A DNA stretch of 64,000 nucleotides from Dyadobacter chenwenxiniae (GCF_022869785.1 NZ_CP094997.1:992001-1056000); one strand, 5' to 3'. Positions 33,598-44,211 are shown, counted from the stretch's first letter. Numbers and translations: made by a program. The notes: generated from the letters alone by a model not told the origin.

Positions 33598-35541
33598 ATG
33601 TTTATGAATGAACGGATTTTAATAGTTGAGGACGACTTTATTGTCGCCGGTGATCTTGCCAGCATGGTAGAAAATGCGGGCTATCATGTATGTGCAACAA
33701 CCGACACCGTAAGATCAGCAAAAGAAGCGATTGAGAAACATCGTCCAACATGGGTCTTGCTTGACATATTTTTACAAGACGATTCATTAGGGACTGATCT
33801 GGCACCATATCTACAGGAGAAGGGCATTGGGTTTATATACATCTCTGCAAACACAAATCAAAGTGTTTTGGAAACGGCAAAGGCAACCCAACCTTACGGT
33901 TTCCTGGTGAAGCCTTTCCGGGAAAAAGACCTGCTGCTCATGCTGGAAATAGCGCGTGGTAAACATGCCAGCATTCTTGAATTGTCAGCCCAACGCGAGT
34001 CATTCCTTCAGCAGAGCCTTTGGTCGTTAGCAGATGAATATACGCCTCACATCAATAAGCTCGACAGGACCCCGGCTGCCTTTCAGTCCGTAATACCGTT
34101 TGACCTGATGGTTTACAATTTTCAACCTTATGGACAGGATGAGGCATCTGCCGAGGCGTTTCAGAGAATCGGTTACAGTGAATATCAGGCTTTATCAGGG
34201 GTTCGAATTCAGACTTCCGATAGTTCCGAGGAATTTGGAAGTATTGAAAATGACGGGGAAGTTGCGGCTAGTGCAAAAGTGATCCAAGGCGTTTCTTTCA
34301 CTTTGACTGCTGATGTTGAATTTTCGAAGAAAAAGCAGTTATTGAATGGCGATTTCCGGTAAACCTTACAGTTCGAGTGCAAAAATAAAGACGGAGTGCT
34401 GCAACTCTGGTTTTTTAGCAAAAATCAGGACAGCTATGACCGTTCTCACGAAAAGCTGTTATGCAGGTCGGAGAAGGTCATTTACCGTCTGTTCAAGCAA
34501 CTCTCTCATAAACCTTTGGATAGAAGTCCGGATGTTCCGCGCCGTGCTGTAACTGTGCAGCCTCCCAGATCCAATATTAAGTTTGAAGGAATAGTTGGTC
34601 ACAGCACCCCGTTACTTGAAGTTCTTGATCAGGTAAAATTAGTTGCAACTACAAATGTGACTGTGCTGATCTTGGGGGAAAGCGGGACCGGTAAAGAAAA
34701 AATAGCCTACAATGTTCACCTGCTTTCATCGAGAAAATCAAAGCCTTTCATAACAATCAATTGTGCAGCAATGCCAGCGGATCTGATTGAATCAGAACTT
34801 TTTGGTCACGAAAAGGGCGCTTTCACAGGCGCTAACGAAAGGCGTATAGGGAAGTTGGAAGCTGCCAACGGCGGAACAGTCTTCCTGGATGAGATCGGTG
34901 AGTTGCCGCTTGAGTCACAGGTTAAATTGTTAAGATTTTTACAGGAAAAACATTTCGAACGCATAGGAAGCAGTAAGACGATCAATGTTGATATACGCAT
35001 TATCGCCGCAACGAACCGCAATCTGGAAAAAGAGGTGGGGGAAGGCCGGTTCCGACTCGATCTATTCTATCGCCTGAATGTCTATCCGGTTACGCTTCCG
35101 CCTTTGAGAGAGCGGGGCGAAGACATTTTAATACTTGCTAAACATTTTATTGAAAAGACTGCAACTGCTTTGGGAAGAAAAATCATTCCTGAATTCAGCG
35201 CACGCGTGCTAAGGCAATTGTCAGAATATCAGTGGCCCGGGAACATTCGTGAATTGGAACATTTGATGGAACGTACCCTGATCAAAACACAGGGGCAAAT
35301 TATTGACAGCGTAGAGCTGCCAACAGCGACTTCAGGCAAATCCTTTTCATCAACAGAAGCCGATGCCAGTAAAACCCTCCAGCAGGTTGAAACAGAACAC
35401 ATTTTATCAGTGCTGAAGAGGTGCAACGGGAGGGTAAATGGCACCGGAGGAGCCGCAGAAATCCTTGGCATGCCGCCAAGCACACTCAATTCTAAAATGA
35501 AAAAACTCGGAATCAAGAGAACATCCAGCTACGGAAACTGA
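33598..35541 (+). pseudogene. NtrC-type response regulator split by one in-frame stop codon
   Basis: One continuous frame interrupted only by TAA at 34360-34362. The 5' part (33598-34362) holds a receiver domain (EDD, phospho-acceptor Asp56 in VLLDIFLQ, Lys105 in VKPF) and a linker domain. The 3' part (from 34363 in the same frame; first possible GTG start at 34396) has LQLWFFSKNQ, a sigma-54 AAA domain (GESGTGKEKIA, GAFTGA, FLDEIGELPLE, ATNRNLE) and a C-terminal Fis-type helix. The sequence TLQFECKNKDGVLQLWFFSK reads smoothly through the junction. This is a fresh nonsense mutation, a sequencing error or recoding. A GTG restart could yield a receiver-less, possibly constitutive regulator. Confidence 0.8.
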
Positions 35542-35554
35542 GATTACAACCATG

Positions 35555-35595
35555 GCTCGGGAGCCTGTCTACACAAGTATCCAAGCTTCCCGAGC
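35555..35595. terminator. Inverted repeat between convergent genes
   Basis: GCTCGGGA (35555-35562) pairs perfectly with TCCCGAGC (35588-35595) around a 25-nt loop, between the split regulator gene and the convergent hydrolase gene. It may act as a weak bidirectional terminator. Confidence 0.4.
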
Positions 35596-35610
35596 ACCTT
35601 GGATATATGT

Positions 35611-36516
35611 TTAATTTGCAGATAAAAAGTCTTGGATATCCTTTATAGCAGCTATCGATTCATTGGAATGAATATCCGAAAACAACCAAACATGTTTTTG
35701 ACCGTTATATTCTTTCAGTTTTGTATTTTTTTGGATAGGCTTTATCACTTTATAGAAATTTTTTGAATCATCATTTAGTACTTCATCCGTTCCGACCAAT
35801 AAAAATACCGGAGGAAACTTTTTGAATTTCAATTCGCTTGGATCTGCTTTCTTTAAGTCGTTGTGAGCATACATTTCAGCATGTTCATGCAGCATATTCT
35901 TACTTAAAATTGGATCAACCGATTGCTTTATCAAATACGAATTGTTACTAGTTTTTAAGTCAATCCAGGGTGAAATTAATGCCAAGGCGTTTGGCAATGG
36001 TACATTTGACTCAATGCAGTCATGTACCAATGTTACAGACAAACCGCCTCCGGCACTATCACCTATAATTGTGATATGGAAGTCAGGGTATTTTTTTCTT
36101 AACTCGGTGTAGACTTTGAGCACTTCATTTTTTGCAGTCGGATATGGGTGTTCCGGCGCCAAGGAATATTCGATAAAAAGAATGGGTAAATTTAAGGCCC
36201 CTGCCAAATGGCTAACCATTGGCTTATATGAGTTAATACTTCCCAATGCATATACACCGCCATGCAGGTAAATAATGATTCGTTTCTGTTCTATCATTTT
36301 CTGATTGAACCAGTAACTCTTAATTCCTGCAATGGATGATTCGGCAATTGTAATTGAAGTATCAGGTGGATAAACTTTACCCAGCGTTTCATAAAAGGCT
36401 CTCTCCTTATTGATTTTTACCATAGTGCTATCCGCAATCTTTTGCGCATTTGCCTCTGGCTGCAATAGATAGAGAATCCCGGTCAGAACGTAGGACGTTA
36501 GTTTTGAATCTGTCAT
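35611..36516 (-). CDS. Secreted alpha/beta hydrolase, hormone-sensitive-lipase type
   Basis: About 301 residues from the ATG at 36514-36516, which gives a signal peptide (SYVLTGILYLLQPEANAQ). The oxyanion motif YLHGGVYALGS (HGG), the nucleophile elbow IIGDSAGGGLSVTL (GDSAGG), and the late Asp/His segment GTDEVLNDD and GQKHVWLF identify the PF07859 family. It probably hydrolyses short-chain esters, and the signal peptide suggests the periplasm. A 16-nt inverted repeat lies just upstream. The local base composition is AT-rich. Confidence 0.85.
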   Translation of the reverse strand: MTDSKLTSYVLTGILYLLQPEANAQKIADSTMVKINKERAFYETLGKVYPPDTSITIAESSIAGIKSYWFNQKMIEQKRIIIYLHGGVYALGSINSYKPMVSHLAGALNLPILFIEYSLAPEHPYPTAKNEVLKVYTELRKKYPDFHITIIGDSAGGGLSVTLVHDCIESNVPLPNALALISPWIDLKTSNNSYLIKQSVDPILSKNMLHEHAEMYAHNDLKKADPSELKFKKFPPVFLLVGTDEVLNDDSKNFYKVIKPIQKNTKLKEYNGQKHVWLFSDIHSNESIAAIKDIQDFLSAN

Positions 36517-36537
36517 GAGCTTGAAAATTAATATGTT

Positions 36538-36557
36538 ACACAATACATTTATTGTGT
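36538..36557. promoter_or_regulatory. Operator-like palindrome upstream of the hydrolase
   Basis: ACACAATA-CATT-TATTGTGT is a perfect inverted repeat with 8-bp arms, 21 nt before the start codon of the minus-strand hydrolase. It looks like a repressor site (for example TetR-type), but no such regulator lies next to it. Confidence 0.5.
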
Positions 36558-36677
36558 GTCAAAATTAATTCACAGCTATCACTGTCAATGATCGAATCAG
36601 ACACAAGAATAGTTCAAAACGACAAATCCATTTGGTAAAGTCAAATTGTTCAAATGACGCTAACATTGAACGAAACT

Positions 36678-39035
36678 CTAATTCTGAGACACGCTACCAA
36701 AGCCAGTATTTCCGTAGTCCTTCAATTTTTTTAACGGAAATTGAATCGTTATCAGAGTGCCTTCCTTATTCTCAATGCGAAGATCGCCCCTTAGTTGGGC
36801 GCTTAACGCACGCATAATCTTGAAGCCTAATGACGATGCACTGGTTGGGTCGATACTCGCGGGAATGCCTCTGCCATTATCAGCAATTTGAAGCATGACC
36901 TGTGTGGATGTGACATGTTGGAGGGTGATGGAAATTTCACTGCCGGTAGCATCAAATGCATATTTAATACTATTGGTAATCGCTTCATTAAGAATAAGAC
37001 CGATTGGAATTGCCTGTGCAAGTTCTATCTGGATTGGCTCGATCGACGTTGTGAATTTAATAAGTTGTGAAGACGGATTAAATGCGTCCTGTAAGTTGTT
37101 TATAAGTTCTGAAACATACGACCGTATATTAAGGCTAGCCAGGTTACTGCCATTGGAAAGTTTTAAATGAATGAGTGAAATCGCCTGGATTCGGTTTCTG
37201 CTGATCTTTATCGCCTCTAATACATCTGTTTGCCGGGAGGACGCAGACTGTTGATTAAGCAAACTTGTAATGAGCTGAAGATTGTTCTTAACGCGATGAT
37301 GCACTTCTTTAATCAGCCAGTCCTTTTCAGTCAGCAATGTTTCTTTTTCTTCCAAAAGTTTCCTTAGCGACACATTTTGGTCATCTATTTGGGCGCCTTG
37401 AAGTTCAAGCTTGCTATATACATATTGTTTTTTCCTGTAAGCCCAATATGACAGACCGGCAAGAAGCGACACGGTTATAATACCGGCAAGGGTGATGTCT
37501 CGTTGTAAATTCGCATTCTTCACAATCATTGCCTGTGATTTTTGTCTGCCTTTCATAATCACCAGATCTTTCGCCCGCTGATCAGCCAGATATCTTGCTT
37601 TTAGATTTGCGATTTGATTTGCTGAATTGGCATTATATAATGAATCGTGGATTTGATTATAATTTTGTAAATGCCTGATACTATTTATATATTTTCCTGA
37701 CGCCGAATCTATTTTATACAATGCGATCTGAATTTCACTTTCCGATAGGGGTGTTTTGACTTTCGGAGAAAGCTGCTCAAGCTTTTCAAAGTAGAGCCTC
37801 GCTTTTTGAAACTTCGCTTCGCTCATATAGAAATCTCCAATAGACTTATAATAGGTCTGCATAAATAATTGACCGTAACTTCCGAAGGCTTTCTTTTTCT
37901 CTAATTTATCAAACGTTTCTATCGTTTTTAAAAACCACTTTTCAGCTTCCACAGGATTTTGCATTGACTGGTATACCAAACCGTAGGCGCAATATATATT
38001 TAACTTGTCCATATCATTTACGGCTGGCATCACCTGATCAGCAGTCGTGAGATAGCGCAGTAATCCCTGGGTTTTGCCGAGCTTAACCCGATTATCAATG
38101 ACACTTAGCAGCGCAATGGAGTAGTTATAGCGCGAGTTCAATTTTTTTGTAAAAGCCAATGAGCTTTCTAAATGGGGTAAAGCTTCGGCATACATTTTCA
38201 AGTCATAATACTGCCTGCCCAATGAATTGGTGGCGATTACCATCCAATAATCGTCTTTGATTGATTTGGCTGTTTTTAAAGCTTCGGAATTGAAATATAA
38301 AGCTTGTTGCGTGTTCCCCAATTTCCAATAAATATTCGCCAATTGGATTTCACAACTCACTTGTTCTTTGAGATTGTTGGATATTCTAAAAAATGAATAC
38401 GCCCTGGTCATTTCCTCCAATGCCTCTTTAAGCTGACCCTGTTGCCTGTGTACCAGACTGATTTGTTTTAATGCACGGTTTTCACCCAGCTTGTCATTGA
38501 TCTTTTGATATAGTTGCTTTTGCCGTTCAAAACATACCAGCGCTTCCGAAAAGCTTTTTGCATGATCGATCAGGAGTTCCCCGAAATCTGCCCAGCATTC
38601 GGCCTCGCCGGCAACATCACCGGCACGGCGGAAACTGCTTATTAGGTTCGTGTACTGAAGGTGGGCACCGGTCGTATCATACCGCCCATTATAATTGTTC
38701 TTTGTAATCGCCCGCAGACATTTATTCCCCCATTTAAGCGAACGGATTGTTCTGGCCAGCTTTAAACCTTTGTTGTAAAATACCGCTGCGCTGTCAATTT
38801 GCTGCTTGCCTGCCCCTTCTTTATCGGCAATGTAATTACCCAGATGAATGAGTGACTTGATCTTCAAAGAATCAGGTTGCTCCCTGCGCAGTCCTGCTAA
38901 TAATTGCTTTGTTGAATCCTTCGAAATGCTTTGAGCATTTGCCACAAAAAAGGTCAGACACAAATAGGTACAAATCCCTATCGCACGGATCAATGCCGGG
39001 ATTTTCAATATGGACCTGTATTGTATTGACTCCAT
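36678..39035 (-). CDS. TPR sensor histidine kinase (HisKA_2 type)
   Basis: About 785 residues from the ATG at 39033-39035 (an upstream ATG at 39050 is also possible). Signal sequence, then about 10 TPR-like repeats (for example ALYFNSEALKTAKSIKDDYW, ALPHLESSLAFTKKL), a membrane helix (DITLAGIITVSLLAGLSYWAY), a coiled coil, the phospho-acceptor helix VHHRVKNNLQLITSLLNQQS (PF07568) and an HATPase domain with NEAITNSIKYAFD, DNGRGIP and SSLGFKIM. Periplasmic TPRs are thought to sense proteins or peptides. No partner response regulator is adjacent. A LytTR or NtrC-like protein elsewhere may serve. Confidence 0.9.
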   Translation of the reverse strand: MESIQYRSILKIPALIRAIGICTYLCLTFFVANAQSISKDSTKQLLAGLRREQPDSLKIKSLIHLGNYIADKEGAGKQQIDSAAVFYNKGLKLARTIRSLKWGNKCLRAITKNNYNGRYDTTGAHLQYTNLISSFRRAGDVAGEAECWADFGELLIDHAKSFSEALVCFERQKQLYQKINDKLGENRALKQISLVHRQQGQLKEALEEMTRAYSFFRISNNLKEQVSCEIQLANIYWKLGNTQQALYFNSEALKTAKSIKDDYWMVIATNSLGRQYYDLKMYAEALPHLESSLAFTKKLNSRYNYSIALLSVIDNRVKLGKTQGLLRYLTTADQVMPAVNDMDKLNIYCAYGLVYQSMQNPVEAEKWFLKTIETFDKLEKKKAFGSYGQLFMQTYYKSIGDFYMSEAKFQKARLYFEKLEQLSPKVKTPLSESEIQIALYKIDSASGKYINSIRHLQNYNQIHDSLYNANSANQIANLKARYLADQRAKDLVIMKGRQKSQAMIVKNANLQRDITLAGIITVSLLAGLSYWAYRKKQYVYSKLELQGAQIDDQNVSLRKLLEEKETLLTEKDWLIKEVHHRVKNNLQLITSLLNQQSASSRQTDVLEAIKISRNRIQAISLIHLKLSNGSNLASLNIRSYVSELINNLQDAFNPSSQLIKFTTSIEPIQIELAQAIPIGLILNEAITNSIKYAFDATGSEISITLQHVTSTQVMLQIADNGRGIPASIDPTSASSLGFKIMRALSAQLRGDLRIENKEGTLITIQFPLKKLKDYGNTGFGSVSQN

Positions 39036-39414
39036 AAACAAACGCACCATGAGGTTATCAGGGAACTGGATCTTGATATGCCTATGGAAGTAAATATAGA
39101 AAATGATGCTTACATGGCATTTTCAGCGGCAACAATCTTTTGTCAGCCGTGCTCTGTTTGAAGCGCCAGGGATGCGATCCCGACGGGTTTTAGACGCTCG
39201 GGCAAATAATCCGTTCGATGAATAGCGAAATAAAGTAACGAAATATCGCTACTCAAAATTTAAAGTACTGAAAATGAATTGATTACATATCAGGAATGGA
39301 TTTACTATACATTAAAACCGATCCTAAAACAGTAATCGCACGCGATCATTTAACGGTAGGATAAATCATGAAAATTTGATTGGCTAGTTGAGCCTGGCTT
39401 TTAAAAAACGCGAT
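39036..39414. other. 380-bp intergenic region
   Basis: It separates the minus-strand TPR kinase from a plus-strand AraC gene. A 22-codon open frame (39296-39364, MDLLYIKTDPKTVIARDHL) is coding-like but too short to assign. The rest holds no clear terminator or repeat; promoters for both genes presumably lie here. Confidence 0.4.
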
Positions 39415-40392
39415 ATGACATTTAGTTTTTCAGCTACTCCTGATTTTGATTTTCTTACCTCTTTTGCCCGTCACATTCGAGCCGAAGTGCATGACAATGT
39501 TCTTGAAATACCTAAGCATTTGGGGCACGGCTATATCCGTAAGATCGTGTTCGGCCCCGATTTCGAAATAACCCTCCATCAATTTCTATTAAAAGAAGAC
39601 TTAATTATCCGTCGAAATGCATCGGCAATAGCCAGCGATCTAATAACCGTTTTCTTTTACAGTAACGACCAACCCCTTGCAATTACTTATAACAACAACC
39701 CGCAAGTCCTATTTTCCGGGCGGGACAATTCAGCTATTCAGGTTACGTCTAATGACCTCAGTTCGGTCATATGCTTTCCGGCTCAAAGACTTATTAATTA
39801 TATGGTCATTGCCATTAGGCCGGCCAGTTTAAAGGAATTTATTTCCGTTGATAAACCCAGCTCAGTACTTGAAATAATCACAGGTAATGGTAGTTCTTTT
39901 CTTTTTTTTGAAAATATGGCGGCGGAACCAAAGTTGTTGCTCAAAAACATGATTGCCATAGACATGGGCGATATGCTGAGCAACTTTTATGTGCGGATCA
40001 AGGTGCAAGAATTGCTGTATCACGTTTTCTACAAATTATCCCTGCGTGAACATGCCAATCAGGCGATTAACAGTGCCGACATCAGCAGGCTGCTTTACAT
40101 TCGGGACGAGATTGTCCGCGATCTGAGTAAGCCTCCTGTCTTGCGCGAATTATCGCAGATCGCTGCCATGAGCGAAACCAAGCTTAAAAGTTTATTCAAG
40201 CAAACTTACGGCACTACGATATACAATTATTTCCAACAAGCAAGAATGGAGGAGGCGGCCTTCCTGTTGAAAAAAGGGAAACGCTCCGTAGCGCAGGTTG
40301 GCTATGACATTGGCTTTACCAATTTGAGCCATTTTAGCCGATTATTTGAAAGACATTATGGACAAAACCCCAAGCGATTTTCCTATTCATAA
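39415..40392 (+). CDS. AraC-family regulator (paralogue of the one at 58.0 kb)
   Basis: About 325 residues from the ATG at 39415 (MTFSFSATPDFDF). The start is set by its paralogue at 57984 (MILEFTAAPGFDF). N-terminal sensor part with EIPKHLGHGYIRKIVFGPDFEITLH and a C-terminal AraC domain with LRELSQIAAMSETKLKSLFKQTYG and SVAQVGYDIGFTNLSHFSRLFERHYGQNP. The two proteins match over their whole length. No obvious operon partner follows, as the next gene is a large outer-membrane fusion on the same strand after 160 nt. Confidence 0.88.
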   Translation: MTFSFSATPDFDFLTSFARHIRAEVHDNVLEIPKHLGHGYIRKIVFGPDFEITLHQFLLKEDLIIRRNASAIASDLITVFFYSNDQPLAITYNNNPQVLFSGRDNSAIQVTSNDLSSVICFPAQRLINYMVIAIRPASLKEFISVDKPSSVLEIITGNGSSFLFFENMAAEPKLLLKNMIAIDMGDMLSNFYVRIKVQELLYHVFYKLSLREHANQAINSADISRLLYIRDEIVRDLSKPPVLRELSQIAAMSETKLKSLFKQTYGTTIYNYFQQARMEEAAFLLKKGKRSVAQVGYDIGFTNLSHFSRLFERHYGQNPKRFSYS

Positions 40393-40550
40393 TTATTCAC
40401 TAGCCCGGATCATTTTCACATGAGCCTATTTCTCCTGAATATCCTATATCAAATGCTGGCGGATTTGGAATATTCTGATGTAAATTACACACAGACTACA
40501 AGAGGTCGATCTCATGAAAGCACTGACTAAAATACGACAATAAGCCTCTG

Positions 40551-43500
40551 ATGAAACTACGCCAACATCGGTCATTTTTCGACATGACATTTGCACTGCT
40601 GGTCTTTGCATTTTTCCTTTCTTCATTTGATTACGTTCGCGCAGCGGATGTGAAAGTAGTGCTGACCGGTAACACTGCGGATTTAAAAGATCCTGATCAA
40701 TTATTTGAAATCATTAGAGAACACACGCGCAACAATCCGGATACAGTGATTTGGGCTTTGAACGGGGATGTTTTTCCTGAGTCTTACACCGACGAACAAA
40801 TACTGAGCTGGAAATCAAAAGCAAATGGGTTGCTGGATAGCAATCCCAAGCTTTTCATATTGCTTAATCAGGGTGACCGTGATTGGATGGACTCAGGAGA
40901 AGGCGGTTGGAAGAAAATAAGCTCGCTCGAAAAACTGCTTTCCCAGGCCGGGCACCCGCGTTTTCAGGTTTTTCTTAATCAAGGTTGCCCTGGTCCGTGG
41001 ACTGTATCGTTTCCAAACCTGGAAGTTGTCGTGATCAATTCCCAATGGTGGAACCATCCTTTCGAAAAGCCATTACCCACATCCGATGCATGTACGATTG
41101 CCGACACCGACAATTTTATAGAGGAACTGGAGGGGATCCTGGACGAGACAAAAACGAAGAATGTGCTCGTGCTGTCCCACTTGCCGCTGGTATCGTCGGG
41201 GAATTATGGGGGCCGGTTTCCGGTTTCGGCATACTTGCTTCCGCCGAAAGTTGCATTCAGGCAGCATGTTGGAACAAGTAAGGACATTGTCAACCAAGCC
41301 TTTGATCCATTCAGATATCGACTTGCTAATGTTCTCCGTGATTACACATCCATCGTTTTTGCATCCGGCCATGAGTTTAACCATTCGATTAGTAAAGCAG
41401 AAAATAATTTTTACGTGAACAGCGGCGCCCTGGCTTCTTCGGGTTTTGTTGCAAAATCGAAGCGCGCGCTTTTGGCATCTTCCGATCCGGGTGTGATCGA
41501 ACTTACGTATAGCCGAGATGGTCAGGTGAGCTTTACGAGTTTAAAATTAAATGGAAATACGTTGTCTGCTTCGAAGGCAGGTGCATTATTGAATGCAACC
41601 ACTGAAACATTTGCGGGTGCGGGCAATGTGAAACCGCAAGTTCCAGACCAATCTTCAATAAAAGTTGCTGCCGGACCTGAGTACGCGAGCAGCTGGTTCA
41701 AGCGGCTTTGGTTTGGTCAACATTATCGGTTTTCGTGGACTACGCCGGTTCAGGTGCCTTATCTTAACCTCGACACAACCAGCCAGGGCCTTCTTATCAC
41801 CGGCAAAGGAGGGGGACGACAAACCACTTCGCTCAAACTATCGGCTGGCAATGGCAAGGAGTATGTTTTCAGGTCAGTAAATAAAGACCCTTACCGCGCA
41901 TTGGGTTTTGAGTTGAGAGGGACCGTGGTTGCCGACGTGCTGAAAGACCAGACATCGACCCAGCAGCCTTACGGAGCGATGGCGGTAGCGCCTTTGATGG
42001 ATAAAATTGGTGTTTTGCACGCGACGCCAAAGCTGTTTGTATTACCGGACGATCCCAGGCTCGGTGATTTTCAGGCTGGTTATGCGGGCCTGTTCGGTAT
42101 GCTGGAAGAGCGCCCAAATGACAAAATTGAAAAGGATAAGGTTTTTGGTGGTGCAAAAGACATTGAGAAAAGCTTCAAAATGTTCGCCAAGCTTTACCAT
42201 GACCACGATAATTATATCAACAAGGAAGAATTCGGCAGGGCAAGGATGTTCGACCTTTGGATTGGCGACTGGAGCAAGCACGAAGACAACTGGAAATGGG
42301 CTGGATTTAAAGACAAAAGAGGGGAGGTGTTCAGACCAATACCGCGCGACCGCGACCATGCGTTTTCGCGCTGGGATGGCATTATCCCCTGGATCGCGGA
42401 CCGGGAATGGGGCGTTCCGAACGGGGAGAATTTTGGTGAAAAAATCCATGGGTTGAGAAGTTTAATGTGGCAGGCGCGGCACTTGGACAGGTTTGCGGGA
42501 AGCGAGCTTACCCAAGCCGATTGGGTCAATGCGGCCAGACAAATCCAGCAATCAATCACTAAAACTGATATTGAAAATGCCGTCAGGAATATGCCCGCGG
42601 AGATTTATGAGAAAGATGGGAAAGAGATTGAACGTAAACTAAAAATCCGGATTAAAGACCTTGAAACTTATGTTGGCCAGTATTACGCCCTGCTGGCAAA
42701 AGAAGTGGATGTGGTGGGGTCAAATAAAAAGGAATTTTTCCAGATAATCCGCAACCTGGATGGATCGGTGGAAGTGACAGTATCGGGAATTGCCGACAAA
42801 AGAAAGCCAGACCTGACAAAAACATTTTATCACCGGAAATTCTTCACAGACGAAACTAAGGAAATCCGCCTGTTTGGTTTGCAGGATGATGATATTTTTG
42901 AAGTCAAAGGGAATGCAGAAAAATCAATCCTGGTCAGGATTATCAGTGGCGGGGGAGATGATGTAATTTCAGACCAATCCGTGGTTTCTGGCAAAAAGAA
43001 GATGACTTTGCTTTATGATAAATCCGCAAGCACGGAACTGGAAGGGGGACCGGAACTGAAAAACGTGAGGCCAAAAAACGCCGGACTTTATGAGTACAAC
43101 CGCAATGCATTTAAATATAACACTTACCTGCCGATTGCATTGTTCACTTACAGCCCCTTTATCGGCGTGGCCTTCCACGCAGGTGTTACATTTACCAAAC
43201 AAAGTTTTTCCAAACCAGATTTCAGTGCCAAACATGCGTTCCGCGCCTCGGTGAGTATGAAGGGGAACTATGATTTTAATTACAATAACCAGTTCAGGCA
43301 GCTCGTGGGCAATTGGGACGGTATTTCCGGCATTGGCATTTCCCGTCCTTTGAATTATAATTACTTTTTTGGTGTGGGGAACGACACAGAAAACGACCCC
43401 GGACGATCGTCAAATTACTACCGTGCTCAATACAATTCCATTTCCGCATTTGCGGGGCTGACCCGCACATTCTGGAAGAAGAGCATTGCAGAAGTAACCG

Positions 43501-44159
43501 CTCATTATGAGATGAATGAGGGCATCCAAAGAAACGACAGCTATCTCGGCGACCATCCAGAAATTTTCGGGGTGGAAAAACTGAACCTGTTTTCTATCAA
43601 AGGAACATTCAAACTCGATTTTCGCGACAGGGTGGCGCTGCCGGAAAGAGGCTTCCTTTTTGCGGTTACCCAGCAGGCAGGGCATATTTCAAAATTAAAC
43701 AATGCCCTTTTTTCAATATCCGAGGTGGAAATCGAGCAATATCTCTCCACTTACCGAAAAAATCCGCTGACACTCGGGTTGCGGCTTGGGGGCGGGTTTA
43801 GCGAAGGCGACATTCCGTTCTACAAAAAACTTTCGCTGGGGCAGTTGGACGGACTGAGAGGGTATAAAAGAAACCGTTTCACGGGCAGAGCCAGGGCATT
43901 TATCAACACGGAGCTGAGGTATCAGCTGGTTCAAACCAGAAATACATTTGTTCCCTTAAAAATCGGCGTGCGGGGCTTTTATGACATTGGCCAGGTTTGG
44001 TCAGCCGGAGAAAATCACGCTGCCAAATACTGGCACAAGGGCTATGGTGGCGGGTTTTACATTACGCCGTTCCGGGAGCAATTCGCATTTAATATCAGCG
44101 CAGGCTCCTCCAAAGAAGAGCCATTGCTGCTGACAGTTTCGGTAGGGAGTTTCTTTTGA
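40551..44159 (+). CDS. Metallophosphoesterase / kinase-like / Omp85 outer-membrane fusion protein
   Basis: 1202 residues. Signal peptide, then a calcineurin-like phosphoesterase domain (about 30-300: NGDVFPE, LLNQGDRDW, VLVLSHLPL, FASGHEFNHS) in which the first metal Asp is not obvious. A middle region (about 400-720) contains IGDWSKHEDNW (571-581) and PIPRDRDHAFS (596-604). The spacing of H577/N580 and D600/D602 resembles catalytic and metal-binding positions of HipA/CotH/FAM20-like kinases. The C-terminal ~330 residues form an Omp85/BamA-type barrel with the loop-6 LRGYKRNRF, FYDIGQVW and a terminal SVGSFF. The architecture (phosphoesterase plus barrel) is known in Bacteroidota; the kinase-like middle is my inference. 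Role unknown, perhaps modifying surface polymers. Confidence 0.8.
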   Translation: MKLRQHRSFFDMTFALLVFAFFLSSFDYVRAADVKVVLTGNTADLKDPDQLFEIIREHTRNNPDTVIWALNGDVFPESYTDEQILSWKSKANGLLDSNPKLFILLNQGDRDWMDSGEGGWKKISSLEKLLSQAGHPRFQVFLNQGCPGPWTVSFPNLEVVVINSQWWNHPFEKPLPTSDACTIADTDNFIEELEGILDETKTKNVLVLSHLPLVSSGNYGGRFPVSAYLLPPKVAFRQHVGTSKDIVNQAFDPFRYRLANVLRDYTSIVFASGHEFNHSISKAENNFYVNSGALASSGFVAKSKRALLASSDPGVIELTYSRDGQVSFTSLKLNGNTLSASKAGALLNATTETFAGAGNVKPQVPDQSSIKVAAGPEYASSWFKRLWFGQHYRFSWTTPVQVPYLNLDTTSQGLLITGKGGGRQTTSLKLSAGNGKEYVFRSVNKDPYRALGFELRGTVVADVLKDQTSTQQPYGAMAVAPLMDKIGVLHATPKLFVLPDDPRLGDFQAGYAGLFGMLEERPNDKIEKDKVFGGAKDIEKSFKMFAKLYHDHDNYINKEEFGRARMFDLWIGDWSKHEDNWKWAGFKDKRGEVFRPIPRDRDHAFSRWDGIIPWIADREWGVPNGENFGEKIHGLRSLMWQARHLDRFAGSELTQADWVNAARQIQQSITKTDIENAVRNMPAEIYEKDGKEIERKLKIRIKDLETYVGQYYALLAKEVDVVGSNKKEFFQIIRNLDGSVEVTVSGIADKRKPDLTKTFYHRKFFTDETKEIRLFGLQDDDIFEVKGNAEKSILVRIISGGGDDVISDQSVVSGKKKMTLLYDKSASTELEGGPELKNVRPKNAGLYEYNRNAFKYNTYLPIALFTYSPFIGVAFHAGVTFTKQSFSKPDFSAKHAFRASVSMKGNYDFNYNNQFRQLVGNWDGISGIGISRPLNYNYFFGVGNDTENDPGRSSNYYRAQYNSISAFAGLTRTFWKKSIAEVTAHYEMNEGIQRNDSYLGDHPEIFGVEKLNLFSIKGTFKLDFRDRVALPERGFLFAVTQQAGHISKLNNALFSISEVEIEQYLSTYRKNPLTLGLRLGGGFSEGDIPFYKKLSLGQLDGLRGYKRNRFTGRARAFINTELRYQLVQTRNTFVPLKIGVRGFYDIGQVWSAGENHAAKYWHKGYGGGFYITPFREQFAFNISAGSSKEEPLLLTVSVGSFF

Positions 44160-44211
44160 TCCAAAATGCCGCCTCAAAAGGCAAGATAAGCTTGTCCTTG
44201 TTAAATCACGG

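Noticed and set aside
39296..39364. 22-codon frame MDLLYIKTDPKTVIARDHL
   Set aside because: Coding-like, but too short, without a family match I can defend and without a clear ribosome-binding site.
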